From JAQBQZ01 sp964554765 (GTDB taxonomy: Bacteria; Patescibacteriota; Minisyncoccia; Phycocordibacterales; CAIRYW01): 34,168 nt of DNA. Below the pieces are notes generated by a model. That model was not told the DNA's origin. It was given only the letters and a program-made list of their open reading frames with translations, and made no database searches. Of the stretch, positions 21,525-29,600 are shown piece by piece. The stretch spans positions 1 to 34,168 of the forward strand of contig CAZKPS010000005.1 of assembly GCA_964554765.1 (NCBI GenBank), in the 5' to 3' direction. The first letter of the stretch is position 1; each line of letters starts with the position of its first letter. The translations under genes and the position numbers were made by a program.

Positions 21525-24215
21525 CTACTTCTTCTCCACCTTCCCCCCTCTCATAAAGAATTCTTCTCCAATGATGTTTCCCTTTCTTCCCTTCTTCACG
21601 TTGAAGGTGAGCTCTCCATTTTTTACATCAACATCGATTGTTCCTCCCTTCACTACACTCTGAGCAATAATCATATTTGCCACTGGATTGAGAATCTTGT
21701 TCTGAATAAGTCTCTTGAGTGGTCGAGCACCGTACTGCGGATTGTATCCTTCTTTGCCGAGATACTCGAGCGCAGTATCAGAAACCGTAAGACCGATCTC
21801 TTTTGCAGCAAGTCTTTCTTTTACGAGCCCTACCTGGATATCTACAATCTTTCGAATATTTTCATTTGAAAGAATATCAAAGAGAATAATATCATCAAGT
21901 CGGTTGAGGAATTCTGGTCGGAAATAATCCTTGAGTGACTCCATTACTTTCACTTTTGCATCATCATAATTCTGTTTGTCCGTATCATCTGTCGCGAATC
22001 CAATCTTCTGCATACGGTCAATATACTGTGATCCGATGTTTGAGGTGAGGATGATGACAGTGTTTTTGAAGTTCACCGTTCGTCCTTTTGAATCTGTCAG
22101 TCGTCCGTTATCAAGCACCTGAAGGAGTACGTTAAATACTTCTGGATGAGCCTTTTCAATCTCATCAAAAAGAATGACAGAATATGGTCGATGTCTTACA
22201 ATCTCTGTAATACTTCCCCCTTCATCGTGTCCAACATAACCTGGTGGCGCGCCGAGGATTTTTGAGACTGCGTGTTTCTCCATATATTCAGACATATCTA
22301 CTCGGACAAGAGCCTTATCATCATCAAACATAAATTCGGCCAATGCTTTAGTGAGTTCAGTCTTACCTACACCAGTAGGTCCCAAGAAAAGGAACGAACC
22401 GATTGGTTTATTTGGATCAGAGATACCAGCTCGATTTCGTTTGATAGTATCAGAAATACTTTTTACAGCTTTGTTCTGTCCTATTACTCGCTTCTCGAGA
22501 TCATCCTCCATTCTCTGGAGTTTTTGTGCTTCTGCCTCGAGCATTCGATCAACTGGAATACCGGTCCATTTTGCCACAATCTCTGCCACATCTGTCGCAG
22601 TCACCTCTTCTTTGAGAATCCGTCGTGAACTTTGAAGTTTTTTGAGCTTTTTGTTTTTTGTATCAAGATCACGCTCGAGAGTCGGGATTTTGCCATATCG
22701 TATCTCCGCGGCTTTTTGGAGGTCAGCACGAATCTCTGCATTCTCCGCTTCAACACGAAGATTATCGAGCTCCTTTTTGATCTCTTTTATTTCTCCAATA
22801 ATTTCTTTTTCATTTTTCCATTTGAGTTCAAGTTCGTTTGTAGACTCCTTGAGATTACCAATCTCTTCATCGATTTTTTCAACACGAGCTTTAACACTCT
22901 TGTCAGTCTCAATATCTTTTTTGAGTGCCTCTCGCTCAATCTCAAGTCGCATAATCTGTCGGTGAGCAATATCGAGTGCTTCTGGCTTGTTCTCAAGAGA
23001 GATTTTCAAATGTGATGCAGATTCGTCAATGAGATCTACAGCTTTGTCTGGAAGGAACCGATCAGTGATATATCGACTTGAGAGATTCACTGCAGAGACA
23101 ATGGCATCGTCGGTGATTCGTACACCGTGATAAAGCTCATATCTATCTCGAAGTCCACGAAGGATTGCAATAGCATCCTCTGTAGACGGCTCCGACACAT
23201 ACACAGGCTGGAATCGTCGTGTGAGTGCAGGATCTTTTTCAATATGCTTTTGATATTCACGGAGTGTCGTAGCACCAATAGCTCGGAGCTCTCCTCGTGC
23301 GAGTGCAGGCTTCAACATATTTGATGCATCAAGAGACCCTTCAGCAGCACCAGCTCCTACAATAGTGTGGATTTCGTCGATAAAAAGGATGACTTTACCA
23401 TCACTCTTTTCAATATCTTTCAAAATATTTTTAAGTCTTTCCTCAAATTCTCCTCGATATTTTGTTCCTGCGACGAGCGCACCAAGATCGAGAGACACGA
23501 GCTCTTTATCTTTGAGACTTTCTGGCACATCTCCTTGTGCGATACGTCCTGCAAGACCTTCAATGATTGCAGTCTTTCCCACTCCCGCTTCTCCGATAAG
23601 TATTGGATTGTTTTTTGTTCGTCGTGAGAGTATCTGCACCACTCGTGCGATTTCTGTATCTCGCCCAATCACAGGATCAAGTTTGTTTTCTTTTGCGAGC
23701 TTTGTGAGATTACGAGTATATTTCATCAGTGCCTTCATCTTTTTTGGGTGTTGTACATCTGTCACTGTACCAAGTTTTAATTCTTGTACCACTCGAAGCA
23801 CCGCTTCTTTTGTGATTTTGAATCTCTGAAGCATTTCTTTTGATGATGAAGGAACTTCTGTAGAAGCGATAAAGAGATGCTCTGTTCCAATGAATTCATC
23901 TTTGAGGGATGCTGATATTTTGCCAGACACTTCGATAATCTGTGCGAGTTCTGGAGTGAGATAAATTTGATATGAAGGAGAAAGTACTTGAGCAGATTCT
24001 GGACCTTCGAGAGAGTCAAGGAGTGAATCAGTAAGGAGAATTGTATCCACTTCGAGTCGCTCGAGAATAGAAAGCACCATACTCTCCTCCTGAAGGATGA
24101 GAGATGCGAGAAGGTGAAGTGGACTTACATGGTTCTGTCCACGCTCAATAGCGAGCTCGTGAGCTTTTCTGATTGCTTCTTTTGCTTTTGTGGTGAAATT
24201 TCCAAATGGAGGCAT
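21525..24215 (-). CDS. clpB: ATP-dependent disaggregase ClpB
   Basis: Hexameric AAA+ chaperone that rescues aggregated protein with DnaK. Order of domains: Clp-N repeats (about 1-150), NBD1 with GEAGVGKT (208-215) and LFIDEIHT, a long coiled-coil M domain (about 400-530, AHRQIMRLEIEREALKKD onward) that marks ClpB rather than ClpA/C, then NBD2 with GPTGVGKTEL and ILFDEIEKAHPEV, and the D2 small domain with YGARPLKRLIQ. It has 896 residues including an unusual C-terminal tail ending GEEFFMRGGKVEKK. No CIRCE-type inverted repeat was seen upstream. Confidence 0.97.
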   Translation of the reverse strand: MPPFGNFTTKAKEAIRKAHELAIERGQNHVSPLHLLASLILQEESMVLSILERLEVDTILLTDSLLDSLEGPESAQVLSPSYQIYLTPELAQIIEVSGKISASLKDEFIGTEHLFIASTEVPSSSKEMLQRFKITKEAVLRVVQELKLGTVTDVQHPKKMKALMKYTRNLTKLAKENKLDPVIGRDTEIARVVQILSRRTKNNPILIGEAGVGKTAIIEGLAGRIAQGDVPESLKDKELVSLDLGALVAGTKYRGEFEERLKNILKDIEKSDGKVILFIDEIHTIVGAGAAEGSLDASNMLKPALARGELRAIGATTLREYQKHIEKDPALTRRFQPVYVSEPSTEDAIAILRGLRDRYELYHGVRITDDAIVSAVNLSSRYITDRFLPDKAVDLIDESASHLKISLENKPEALDIAHRQIMRLEIEREALKKDIETDKSVKARVEKIDEEIGNLKESTNELELKWKNEKEIIGEIKEIKKELDNLRVEAENAEIRADLQKAAEIRYGKIPTLERDLDTKNKKLKKLQSSRRILKEEVTATDVAEIVAKWTGIPVDRMLEAEAQKLQRMEDDLEKRVIGQNKAVKSISDTIKRNRAGISDPNKPIGSFLFLGPTGVGKTELTKALAEFMFDDDKALVRVDMSEYMEKHAVSKILGAPPGYVGHDEGGSITEIVRHRPYSVILFDEIEKAHPEVFNVLLQVLDNGRLTDSKGRTVNFKNTVIILTSNIGSQYIDRMQKIGFATDDTDKQNYDDAKVKVMESLKDYFRPEFLNRLDDIILFDILSNENIRKIVDIQVGLVKERLAAKEIGLTVSDTALEYLGKEGYNPQYGARPLKRLIQNKILNPVANMIIAQSVVKGGTIDVDVKNGELTFNVKKGRKGNIIGEEFFMRGGKVEKK

Positions 24216-24331
24216 AATGTTTAGAAGTTAGATTATAGAATATTGATTATTGAATAAATACAAAATACATTAATAATCCTTAGTTTCTAATACGGGTATT
24301 ATAGCACAAAATATGTATTTTTTGTAGAGAC

Positions 24332-24368
24332 AAAGACTCGGATTTTACTTCGCAAAATCCGAGTCTTT
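24332..24368. terminator. Perfect 15-bp bidirectional hairpin
   Basis: AAAGACTCGGATTTT around ACTTCGC with the exact complement at 24354-24368. It ends the lipoprotein pair on minus and insulates the clpB promoter. Confidence 0.85.
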
Positions 24369-24422
24369 AAATAAAAAATCCCGCACAACAGTTGCCTGTC
24401 GCGCGAGAGATTGTGGAAGTTA

Positions 24423-24773
24423 TTATCTGTCAGTCCTGCATCGCCAATACCACCCGTTCCAAAGATGGTTACCATAGAAACCCATACCACATCGGTTGCA
24501 CACCGATGGGACACGGGGGTAAATCGGCGGACCAGCATGCCACCGATTGTACGGGTAGCAGGTGCTCAGCACTGGTTTGCGTGATAATGACTGTGCCTGA
24601 TGCGAATTACTCTTCGGCTTGTGTGCCGTCGATTTGTGAGAATAAGCAGACGGATAACGAGGAACGAATCCCTGCTTTACCACCTGTCCATTCAACCGCA
24701 TCTCGCCGAAGCGAAGATTTTGTTCGCAACTCGCGAGAACCGCGCACAAGACCATCAACAAAAAGTTTTTCAT
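24423..24773 (-). CDS. Small lipoprotein (hypothetical), second gene of a pair
   Basis: A 116-residue protein with a lipoprotein signal: MKNFLLMVLCAVLASC, lipobox LASC with lipidated C16. The mature part is basic and polar with a Ser/His/Lys-rich middle (SHKSTAHKPKSNSHQAQS) and a C-terminal aromatic/cysteine patch with CNRCG and FYGNHLWNGWYW. No domain is recognised. It follows the 97-residue lipoprotein by 9 bases, so the two form an operon. Codon use is GC-richer than clpB next door. An envelope location is expected from the signal. Confidence 0.65.
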   Translation of the reverse strand: MKNFLLMVLCAVLASCEQNLRFGEMRLNGQVVKQGFVPRYPSAYSHKSTAHKPKSNSHQAQSLSRKPVLSTCYPYNRWHAGPPIYPRVPSVCNRCGMGFYGNHLWNGWYWRCRTDR

Positions 24774-24783
24774 GACTTTTGAC

Positions 24784-25077
24784 TTAGTAAGTGTAGGTGC
24801 CGTAAGGTTTGTCGAACATCATAAAGTAGCCATTTGGGAGAACATGATCTCCCGGCGGGACCTGATTGAAGTGCGGTTGGCGACGATATCCGTTGTATTG
24901 ATTTCCACCACCTCTCATCATATAGATATCGAAAGCGGAGGGACCAGGTGGACGGGACGGGACGCGACCACAAGTCGCAGCAACACCATGAGCCGGACCG
25001 GGAGGAACGACAACATAGCGAGTACAGCTGGCGGGCAGTATGGACATGAGAAGAACAAGGAGTTGGACATGTTTCAT
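24784..25077 (-). CDS. Small lipoprotein (hypothetical), first gene of a pair
   Basis: A 97-residue protein opening MKHVQLLVLLMSILPASC with lipobox PASC. The mature chain is Pro/Gly/Tyr-rich (VVVPPGPAHGVAATC, RGGGNQYNGYRRQP, YGTYTY at the end) and probably extended. It shares the GC-rich codon style of the other envelope genes here. Its leader contains an 18-bp hairpin plus AACCTCC motif also found upstream of the 322-residue coiled-coil gene, which suggests shared control. Confidence 0.65.
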   Translation of the reverse strand: MKHVQLLVLLMSILPASCTRYVVVPPGPAHGVAATCGRVPSRPPGPSAFDIYMMRGGGNQYNGYRRQPHFNQVPPGDHVLPNGYFMMFDKPYGTYTY

Positions 25078-25183
25078 GGGTGACGGAGGGGTGTAAGATT
25101 TGAGTTGTGTCCACGCTTTCAGAGGGGAGGTTCTGCGAGCGTGAAAATGTCTGATAAACTTTACAAGACATTTTCACGCTCGC
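25078..25183 (-). promoter_or_regulatory. Leader with perfect 18-bp hairpin, shared with the 26.4-kb gene (copy A)
   Basis: Arms GCGAGCGTGAAAATGTCT (25135-25152) and AGACATTTTCACGCTCGC (25166-25183) pair perfectly. On the minus strand the hairpin is followed by AACCTCCCCTCTG and GCGTG before ATG 25077. Copy B at 26389-26501 has the same order. Confidence 0.7.
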
Positions 25184-25361
25184 TCTCACCTATTTCTCAC
25201 ACTTTTTAACGCATTATTCTCGGTCATCATCTACTGACTAAATAACTTTTCAAAGAAACAGATTTTACCTGTTCTAATTATATCATAATATTCAAAATAA
25301 ATCAAGTACTCTTACAACTACCGCGAGGTCGGACCTCACGGTAGAAATCGGGAATAAAAAA
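25184..25361. other. AT-rich intergenic region
   Basis: No gene. A hairpin ACCG-C-GAGGTC/GACCTC-A-CGGT lies at 25320-25342; otherwise AT-rich sequence that probably contains the promoter of the lipoprotein pair, though no clear -35/-10 pair was identified. Confidence 0.4.
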
Positions 25362-25402
25362 GACCCGCAGGGCTAGCGTTGAAGCTAGTTTGCCTGCAGG
25401 TC
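25362..25402 (-). terminator. Terminator of the coiled-coil membrane protein gene
   Basis: GACC-GCAGG-CTAGC pairs with GCTAG-CCTGC-GGTC with small bulges, and TTTTTTATT follows on the minus strand. Confidence 0.85.
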
Positions 25403-25419
25403 CTCGTGAGGAGCTAATG

Positions 25420-26388
25420 TTAGTTTGGGTAGGTGCGGAACTGTTTCAAAGCGGCTTCAACGAGGCCTGCATCGTGATGCAGGCCGGCCTTTGCCATCCC
25501 TTGCCCAACAATGATGAGATCGTGAGTATCCTTGAGTGTCACTCCTTTCTCCAACGCATCTGCAGCGTTGTTGAGGGCATTTTTGGCTACCGTGACCTTT
25601 GTCTGCTGTGCAATCCGACGGAGTCCAGCTGCGACCGACGCGTCAGCCTTGAAGCTGGCGGCTGAATAGGAGTTTGGATCCCCCTTCTTGCCAGTGATTG
25701 CATTTGTGAGTGGAAGACCACTCGCTGTGGTCTCCTGTTCGATAGGAACCGCCACAGCGACCGAAGCCGGTTGTTGCTGGCGGAGAGCCAGAGCCTTTTC
25801 AAGATCCAAAACCTTCGCTTCAGACACTTCCAGCATTCCTTTCACTTCATCACGTTCCTTGCGGGCAGTCTCAACTTGAGACTGATAGAGATCGGCATTT
25901 TTCGCCTTGTCGGCAAGTAGTGCCAGATCTGCGGCACGCTTTTCAGCGGCCACAACCTTTGTATCGGTATCAGCCAGGGCTTTTTCTGTGACCGTGAGTT
26001 TTGCGATGATCTCCTGCTTCTCCTTGCTGAGCTCATCGAGTCTTTGATCGAGTGCTTTGTTGTTCTCGGCCAATTCCGTCATTTTTGCACTGTCCTGGCG
26101 GCGACCCTCCATCTGGGTCGTGAGCGAGTTTTTGTACTCATCGCGCTCGGCGACAAGACTTGCCGTGCTAGGCCGAGACGAGACATACATGATGCAGCCG
26201 ATGATGACAAAAACCACCAGGGCGGCGGCAATCTTGAGATTTTTGTCTGCAGATTTCTCGCCGAGCTTATAGCCGTCACTCTTTGCCTCTTGGAGCAATT
26301 CGTTGTGAAGCTCGATTACAGCGTTTGCGTTGCGGGTAACAGCGTGAGCAAGAATTTCGCCTGAGGCGAAGGGATTGTCTGTGTTCAT
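25420..26388 (-). CDS. Single-span membrane protein with long coiled coil (hypothetical)
   Basis: A 322-residue protein. Residues 1-50 are polar and presumably cytoplasmic. One membrane helix spans about 53-70 (IAAALVVFVIIGCIMYVS). A coiled coil runs from about 75 to 205 (heptad-like ERDEYKNSLTTQMEGRRQDS, ELAENNKALDQRLDELSKEK, AEKRAADLALLADKAKNAD). A Pro/Val linker follows, then a helical C-terminal domain of about 90 residues ending RTYPN. No enzymatic motif is seen. It is GC-richer than the core genes, with its own hairpin leader and terminator. It may tether or scaffold at the envelope; that is a guess from topology. Confidence 0.75.
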   Translation of the reverse strand: MNTDNPFASGEILAHAVTRNANAVIELHNELLQEAKSDGYKLGEKSADKNLKIAAALVVFVIIGCIMYVSSRPSTASLVAERDEYKNSLTTQMEGRRQDSAKMTELAENNKALDQRLDELSKEKQEIIAKLTVTEKALADTDTKVVAAEKRAADLALLADKAKNADLYQSQVETARKERDEVKGMLEVSEAKVLDLEKALALRQQQPASVAVAVPIEQETTASGLPLTNAITGKKGDPNSYSAASFKADASVAAGLRRIAQQTKVTVAKNALNNAADALEKGVTLKDTHDLIIVGQGMAKAGLHHDAGLVEAALKQFRTYPN

Positions 26389-26501
26389 ATTGGGTGGGGT
26401 GGGTGTGGGTTAACCGTGTACACACACGCAGCAGAGGAGGTTTGGATTCCTTGTGCGAGTGTGAAAATGAGTCATATAAATGAACCATTTTCACACTCGC
26501 A
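26389..26501 (-). promoter_or_regulatory. Leader with perfect 16-bp hairpin, shared with the 25.1-kb pair (copy B)
   Basis: Arms TGCGAGTGTGAAAATG (26454-26469) and CATTTTCACACTCGCA (26486-26501). On minus it is followed by AACCTCCTCTG and GCGTG before ATG 26388. Relative to copy A the arms carry a matched pair of changes (C to T with G to A) that keeps pairing, as expected of a selected stem. Confidence 0.7.
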
Positions 26502-26678
26502 TTACTAACATTTGGCTTTCGAAGAACTTGATTTATCCATGCACTAATTTCACAGAATGAAATATATCACTGCATTTTATTTATTTACAGAAATATTATT
26601 TTTTACAAATAGTTCACTCGTTAAAATTAGTGCTGGATTTAACTATAATAAGTATACACCATTTTAATACAAAAGTCA
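26502..26678. other. AT-rich intergenic region, promoter zone
   Basis: No gene. It is AT-rich between the leader hairpin of the coiled-coil gene and the terminator of the surface protein; I see no clear promoter pair or repeat. Confidence 0.4.
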
Positions 26679-26710
26679 ATACCCCTCCTGCTGTACGGCA
26701 GGAGGGGTAT
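26679..26710 (-). terminator. Surface-protein gene terminator
   Basis: ATACCCCTCCTGC pairs perfectly with GCAGGAGGGGTAT, 24 bases past the stop at 26734. Confidence 0.8.
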
Positions 26711-26733
26711 TTCGACTGATTTCTCTATGTTTA

Positions 26734-28174
26734 TTAAGCTATAATCCCCTTTCGTGCGAGATTGTCTTTTTTAAACTGTGCTATGAGTTCCTTCTGAGTC
26801 ATACCAGACTTAGCTGCTTTTCTCTTTAGGAATACCCAAGCCATAAACGCTGACCAGAGAGTCATACCGAGTACAAAGAGGATCATCTTGAGGTTCTCTC
26901 CTACTCCAGTGTATGGGATGTCACTCAAGTATACTCCCGATGCGAGTGTTCCACTGTTAGGTGTATTGCCATTACTTACAAGAGTTACGTTACTGTTGTT
27001 ACCACCTACATAGACATTACAAGTTTGTGTTACTGACTGACCACTTCCGTCTGTGATTCGTACTGTCGCGTACTTTGTACCACTCGTACTGAATGATTGA
27101 GAGATTACCGGACCACTACCATACACATCTCCTGACCACTGGTAGCTATAGTAACCACCGTTTCCACCACTTGCGTTCGCTGTAAATGTCGCAACATTGT
27201 TGCCTGATACAGTCGCAGAACAATATCCAGAAAGTGAGTTGTAATAATAGTTGTTGTTTACCTGTGTACTACAGTTTCGTGTGATTGACTGTCCGCCTGA
27301 TGTGATAGTGACAGTCGCGTATTTTGTTCCAGAGTTGTAGTAAGTATTCGATACACTTGATCCTGAACCGTATGCATCTCCAGACCAAGAATATGTATAT
27401 CCACCGTTTCCTCCTGTTGCATTAGCTGTCCAGGTCACAGTCTGATTATTAACGTATCCATTGTTATTTGCAGAACATGATCCATCAAGGTTCTGATTAT
27501 TCTGTGGTACCTGATTATTAACAGTGTTACAGTTATTCTGACCTGCACAAGTATTGTTTGTATTAGTGACTGTATTTGAGTAGTTATAGTTGGTTTTGTT
27601 ACTCCAGAATGAAAGAGAAGAGTTGCCTCCATATCCTCCGCCATAGCTACCATATCCACTTCCGTATGAGTATGGATAATATGAGTATCCGCCTGTTGAG
27701 TATCCGTAAGATGATGGGTAGTACGCAAGATATCCAGTAGAACCGTAATAACCAGTGTCCCCTGTATATTGATTGTAGTAGCTGTAATCAGGTGTGTATG
27801 ATGATGAACCGCTGTAATAACTATAATCAGGAGTGTATGNNNNNNNNNNNNNNNNNNNNNNNNNNNNNNNNNNNNNNNNNNNNNNNNNNNNNNNNNNNNN
27901 NNNNNNNNNNNNNNNNNNNNNNNNNNNNNNNNNNNNNNNTTGAACCAGAGTTATAGTAGCTATAATCAGGTGTGTATGATGATGAACCGCTGTAGTAACT
28001 ATAGTCAGGAGTGTAACTTGAACCAGAGTTATAGTAGCTATAATCAGGTGTGTATTCCCAAGCACCATCATCAGACGCCATTACAGCAGTCGGAACCACA
28101 GATACTGCAACAGAAGCAACAGCAAAAAGTGCTGTTACCACGGCATATTTGATTGTATTTATAATATTCTGCAT
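26734..28174 (-). CDS. Repeat-rich surface protein with IPYTG-type sorting signal, interrupted by an assembly gap
   Basis: Secreted wall/surface protein. A signal peptide (MQNIINTIKYAVVTALFAVA...VMAS) is followed by a tandem tyrosine-rich repeat with consensus SYTPDYSYY(N)SGS. A Tyr/Gly/Ser region comes next, then two PKD-like beta domains (each with GGNGGY...WSGD-YGSG...SGTKYATV.IT) bracketed by cysteines. The end has IPYTGVGENL, a hydrophobic segment and KRKAAK, which looks like an LPxTG sortase signal, though with a longer tail than usual. The 100 Ns at 27840-27939 fall inside the repeat, and the frames left and right differ by one base, so the gap length is nominal. A consensus promoter drives it. 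Confidence 0.85.
27780..28053 (-). repeat. Tandem 39/42-bp coding repeat (YTPDYSYY units) containing the N gap
   Basis: At least five units of YTPDYSYY-(N)SGSS are readable on the two sides of the gap, near identical at DNA level. Collapse of such a repeat is the probable reason for the gap, so true copy number is unknown. Confidence 0.9.
27840..27939. other. Run of 100 N bases (scaffold gap)
   Basis: Exactly 100 unresolved bases, the usual placeholder for a gap of unknown size. Confidence 0.98.
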
Positions 28175-28202
28175 AAATTTGTTTATTTATTTTTATGGGA
28201 TA

Positions 28203-28231
28203 ATTATACACCCTTTGATTCAAAATGTCAA
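28203..28231 (-). promoter_or_regulatory. Consensus sigma-70 promoter of the surface-protein gene
   Basis: On the minus strand TTGACA (28226-28231), a 17-base spacer and TATAAT (28203-28208): both hexamers are perfect, the best promoter in the window. It predicts high expression and a leader of about 22 bases. Confidence 0.9.
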
Positions 28232-28274
28232 GTAGTATATTTACATAGTTAAAATAGTGTTGTTTTAAAAGGTA

Positions 28275-28297
28275 CAGGCGACACCGGGTGCCGCCTG
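28275..28297 (-). terminator. Terminator of the 28.3-kb lipoprotein
   Basis: CAGGCG-G-CACC/GGTG-T-CGCCTG hairpin with TTTTAAAA 5 bases downstream on the minus strand. Confidence 0.7.
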
Positions 28298-28309
28298 CTA
28301 GGAAACCTG

Positions 28310-28669
28310 TCAGTGGTGTAGATAGTGCACCCGCACTTCTCCATTTTCCCAAGAGAGAAGTATGTTGCCCGACAGACGAGCTTCGAGAATGGTGTTTCCC
28401 CGAGTTTCTTGAACCACAACGGTCTCAGGAATCATACGACTCCCGCCCGGTTCAGCCAAAATAAGGTCACCTGACTCGTTCCGAGCAAAGACCAGCAACC
28501 CTTGATCAAGCGCAGAGCCGTAGCTAATGTCTTTTTGACCAAAGGTCCGACTGAAGGGAAAGAGTTCGCCAGGGAGGACCTTGGACTTGAGTCGGGGATT
28601 ATGTCGAAGGGTGCACGATGACAGAGAAACTGCCACCACCGATAGGATGATGAGAATGAGCGATTTCAT
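28310..28669 (-). CDS. Small lipoprotein (hypothetical)
   Basis: A 119-residue protein opening MKSLILIILSVVAVSLSSC with lipobox LSSC (C19). The mature domain is beta-rich (LLVFARNESGDLILAEPGGS, TVVVQETRGNTILEARLSGN, ENGEVRVHYLHH), perhaps a small barrel. ATG 28669 is chosen because AAGG stands 6 bases upstream; longer starts at 28681 or 28714 would spoil the signal peptide. GC-rich codon use matches the other envelope genes. Function is not recognised. Confidence 0.65.
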   Translation of the reverse strand: MKSLILIILSVVAVSLSSCTLRHNPRLKSKVLPGELFPFSRTFGQKDISYGSALDQGLLVFARNESGDLILAEPGGSRMIPETVVVQETRGNTILEARLSGNILLSWENGEVRVHYLHH

Positions 28670-28701
28670 AACGACCTTCATAAAAACACAAAATAGTTCA
28701 A

Positions 28702-28743
28702 AATGCAATAGCACCGCGCCTAAAGGCGCGGTGCTATTGCATT
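28702..28743. terminator. Perfect 19-bp hairpin between the lipoprotein and the degenerate protease gene
   Basis: AATGCAATAGCACCGCGCC around TAAA and its exact complement, placed after the stop at 28782 of the protease-like gene on minus. Confidence 0.85.
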
Positions 28744-28781
28744 GTATTTACTTGTTACTTGTTTACTTGAAACTTGCTAAC

Positions 28782-29600
28782 TTAGAGGTAATCCTTTATC
28801 TCCCCCACCAATACCTTTGCACTAATAAATGATGACTTTTTTGAATCCCCAAATCCACTTTCAAAAGCCACAAGATTACCCTGTGTATCAAAAAGGAGCC
28901 ATCCAGATATCGAGCTCGAGAGACTCATATCGGTAACAACGGTGTCCTTGATTGTAGTATTTTGATCTGCAGAAGCTATTTCGGTTACTATTCCTGTTGA
29001 GACCACATTACCACTTTCTTTACCACCGAGAGCTACTACATTACTACCAAGCTTGATGTTATTTAGATCCTTGAGAGTAAGTGTTGGTATTTTATTCTTC
29101 TCGCCTTGAGCATATTGAATCGAAAATACAGAAAAGTTATTTGAGAGACCTAATTTCTCAAGCCTTACAGGTATCTCACGACCATCTGAAGTGTCAGCAA
29201 AAAAAGGATGTTCAGGAAGTGTAGTATCAGGTAATGCTGATGACAAAATCATATTTTTAGCGCCTACTGCAATACCGAGAGCAACGAAATTTTTTGTGTC
29301 ACCTAGTTTTTCATAAATACGCACTATACTATCTGATTTTTGATCAGCAATATCTGCAGGTGATAATTCTGTGGATGTTTTTGATATTGTCTTTGTGACT
29401 GTGGGGGTACCTACAATACTTTTTACTGCGGGACTATCTGCCACTTTTTCAATACTCTTCTCAATCACTTGATATATTGTCCTATCTCCAGCAGTGTTTC
29501 CATCATTAAGAGACACAGTGGCCACACTTGTCGCAACAGCGGTCACAATAGACACCAGAAGACATACGAGAATAAGTTGTTGTTTAGTTATTTGCTCCAT
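28782..29600 (-). CDS. Membrane-anchored trypsin-like protein, catalytic triad apparently lost
   Basis: A 272-residue protein with one N-terminal membrane helix (about 9-30, LILVCLLVSIVTAVATSVAT) and an outside domain that reads like a DegP/HtrA chymotrypsin fold: SIVRIYEK...FVALGIAVGAKNMILSSA (where active members have GSGF...ILTNAHVV), VRLEKLGLSNNFSVFSIQ (for D-DLA), LGSNVVALGGKESGNVVSTGIV, and SSISGWLLFDTQGNLVAFES (for GNSGGPL). His, Asp and Ser of the triad are not seen at these places, so it is probably a pseudoprotease. It overlaps the desulfurase gene by 13 bases and is co-transcribed with it. Confidence 0.7.
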   Translation of the reverse strand: MEQITKQQLILVCLLVSIVTAVATSVATVSLNDGNTAGDRTIYQVIEKSIEKVADSPAVKSIVGTPTVTKTISKTSTELSPADIADQKSDSIVRIYEKLGDTKNFVALGIAVGAKNMILSSALPDTTLPEHPFFADTSDGREIPVRLEKLGLSNNFSVFSIQYAQGEKNKIPTLTLKDLNNIKLGSNVVALGGKESGNVVSTGIVTEIASADQNTTIKDTVVTDMSLSSSISGWLLFDTQGNLVAFESGFGDSKKSSFISAKVLVGEIKDYL

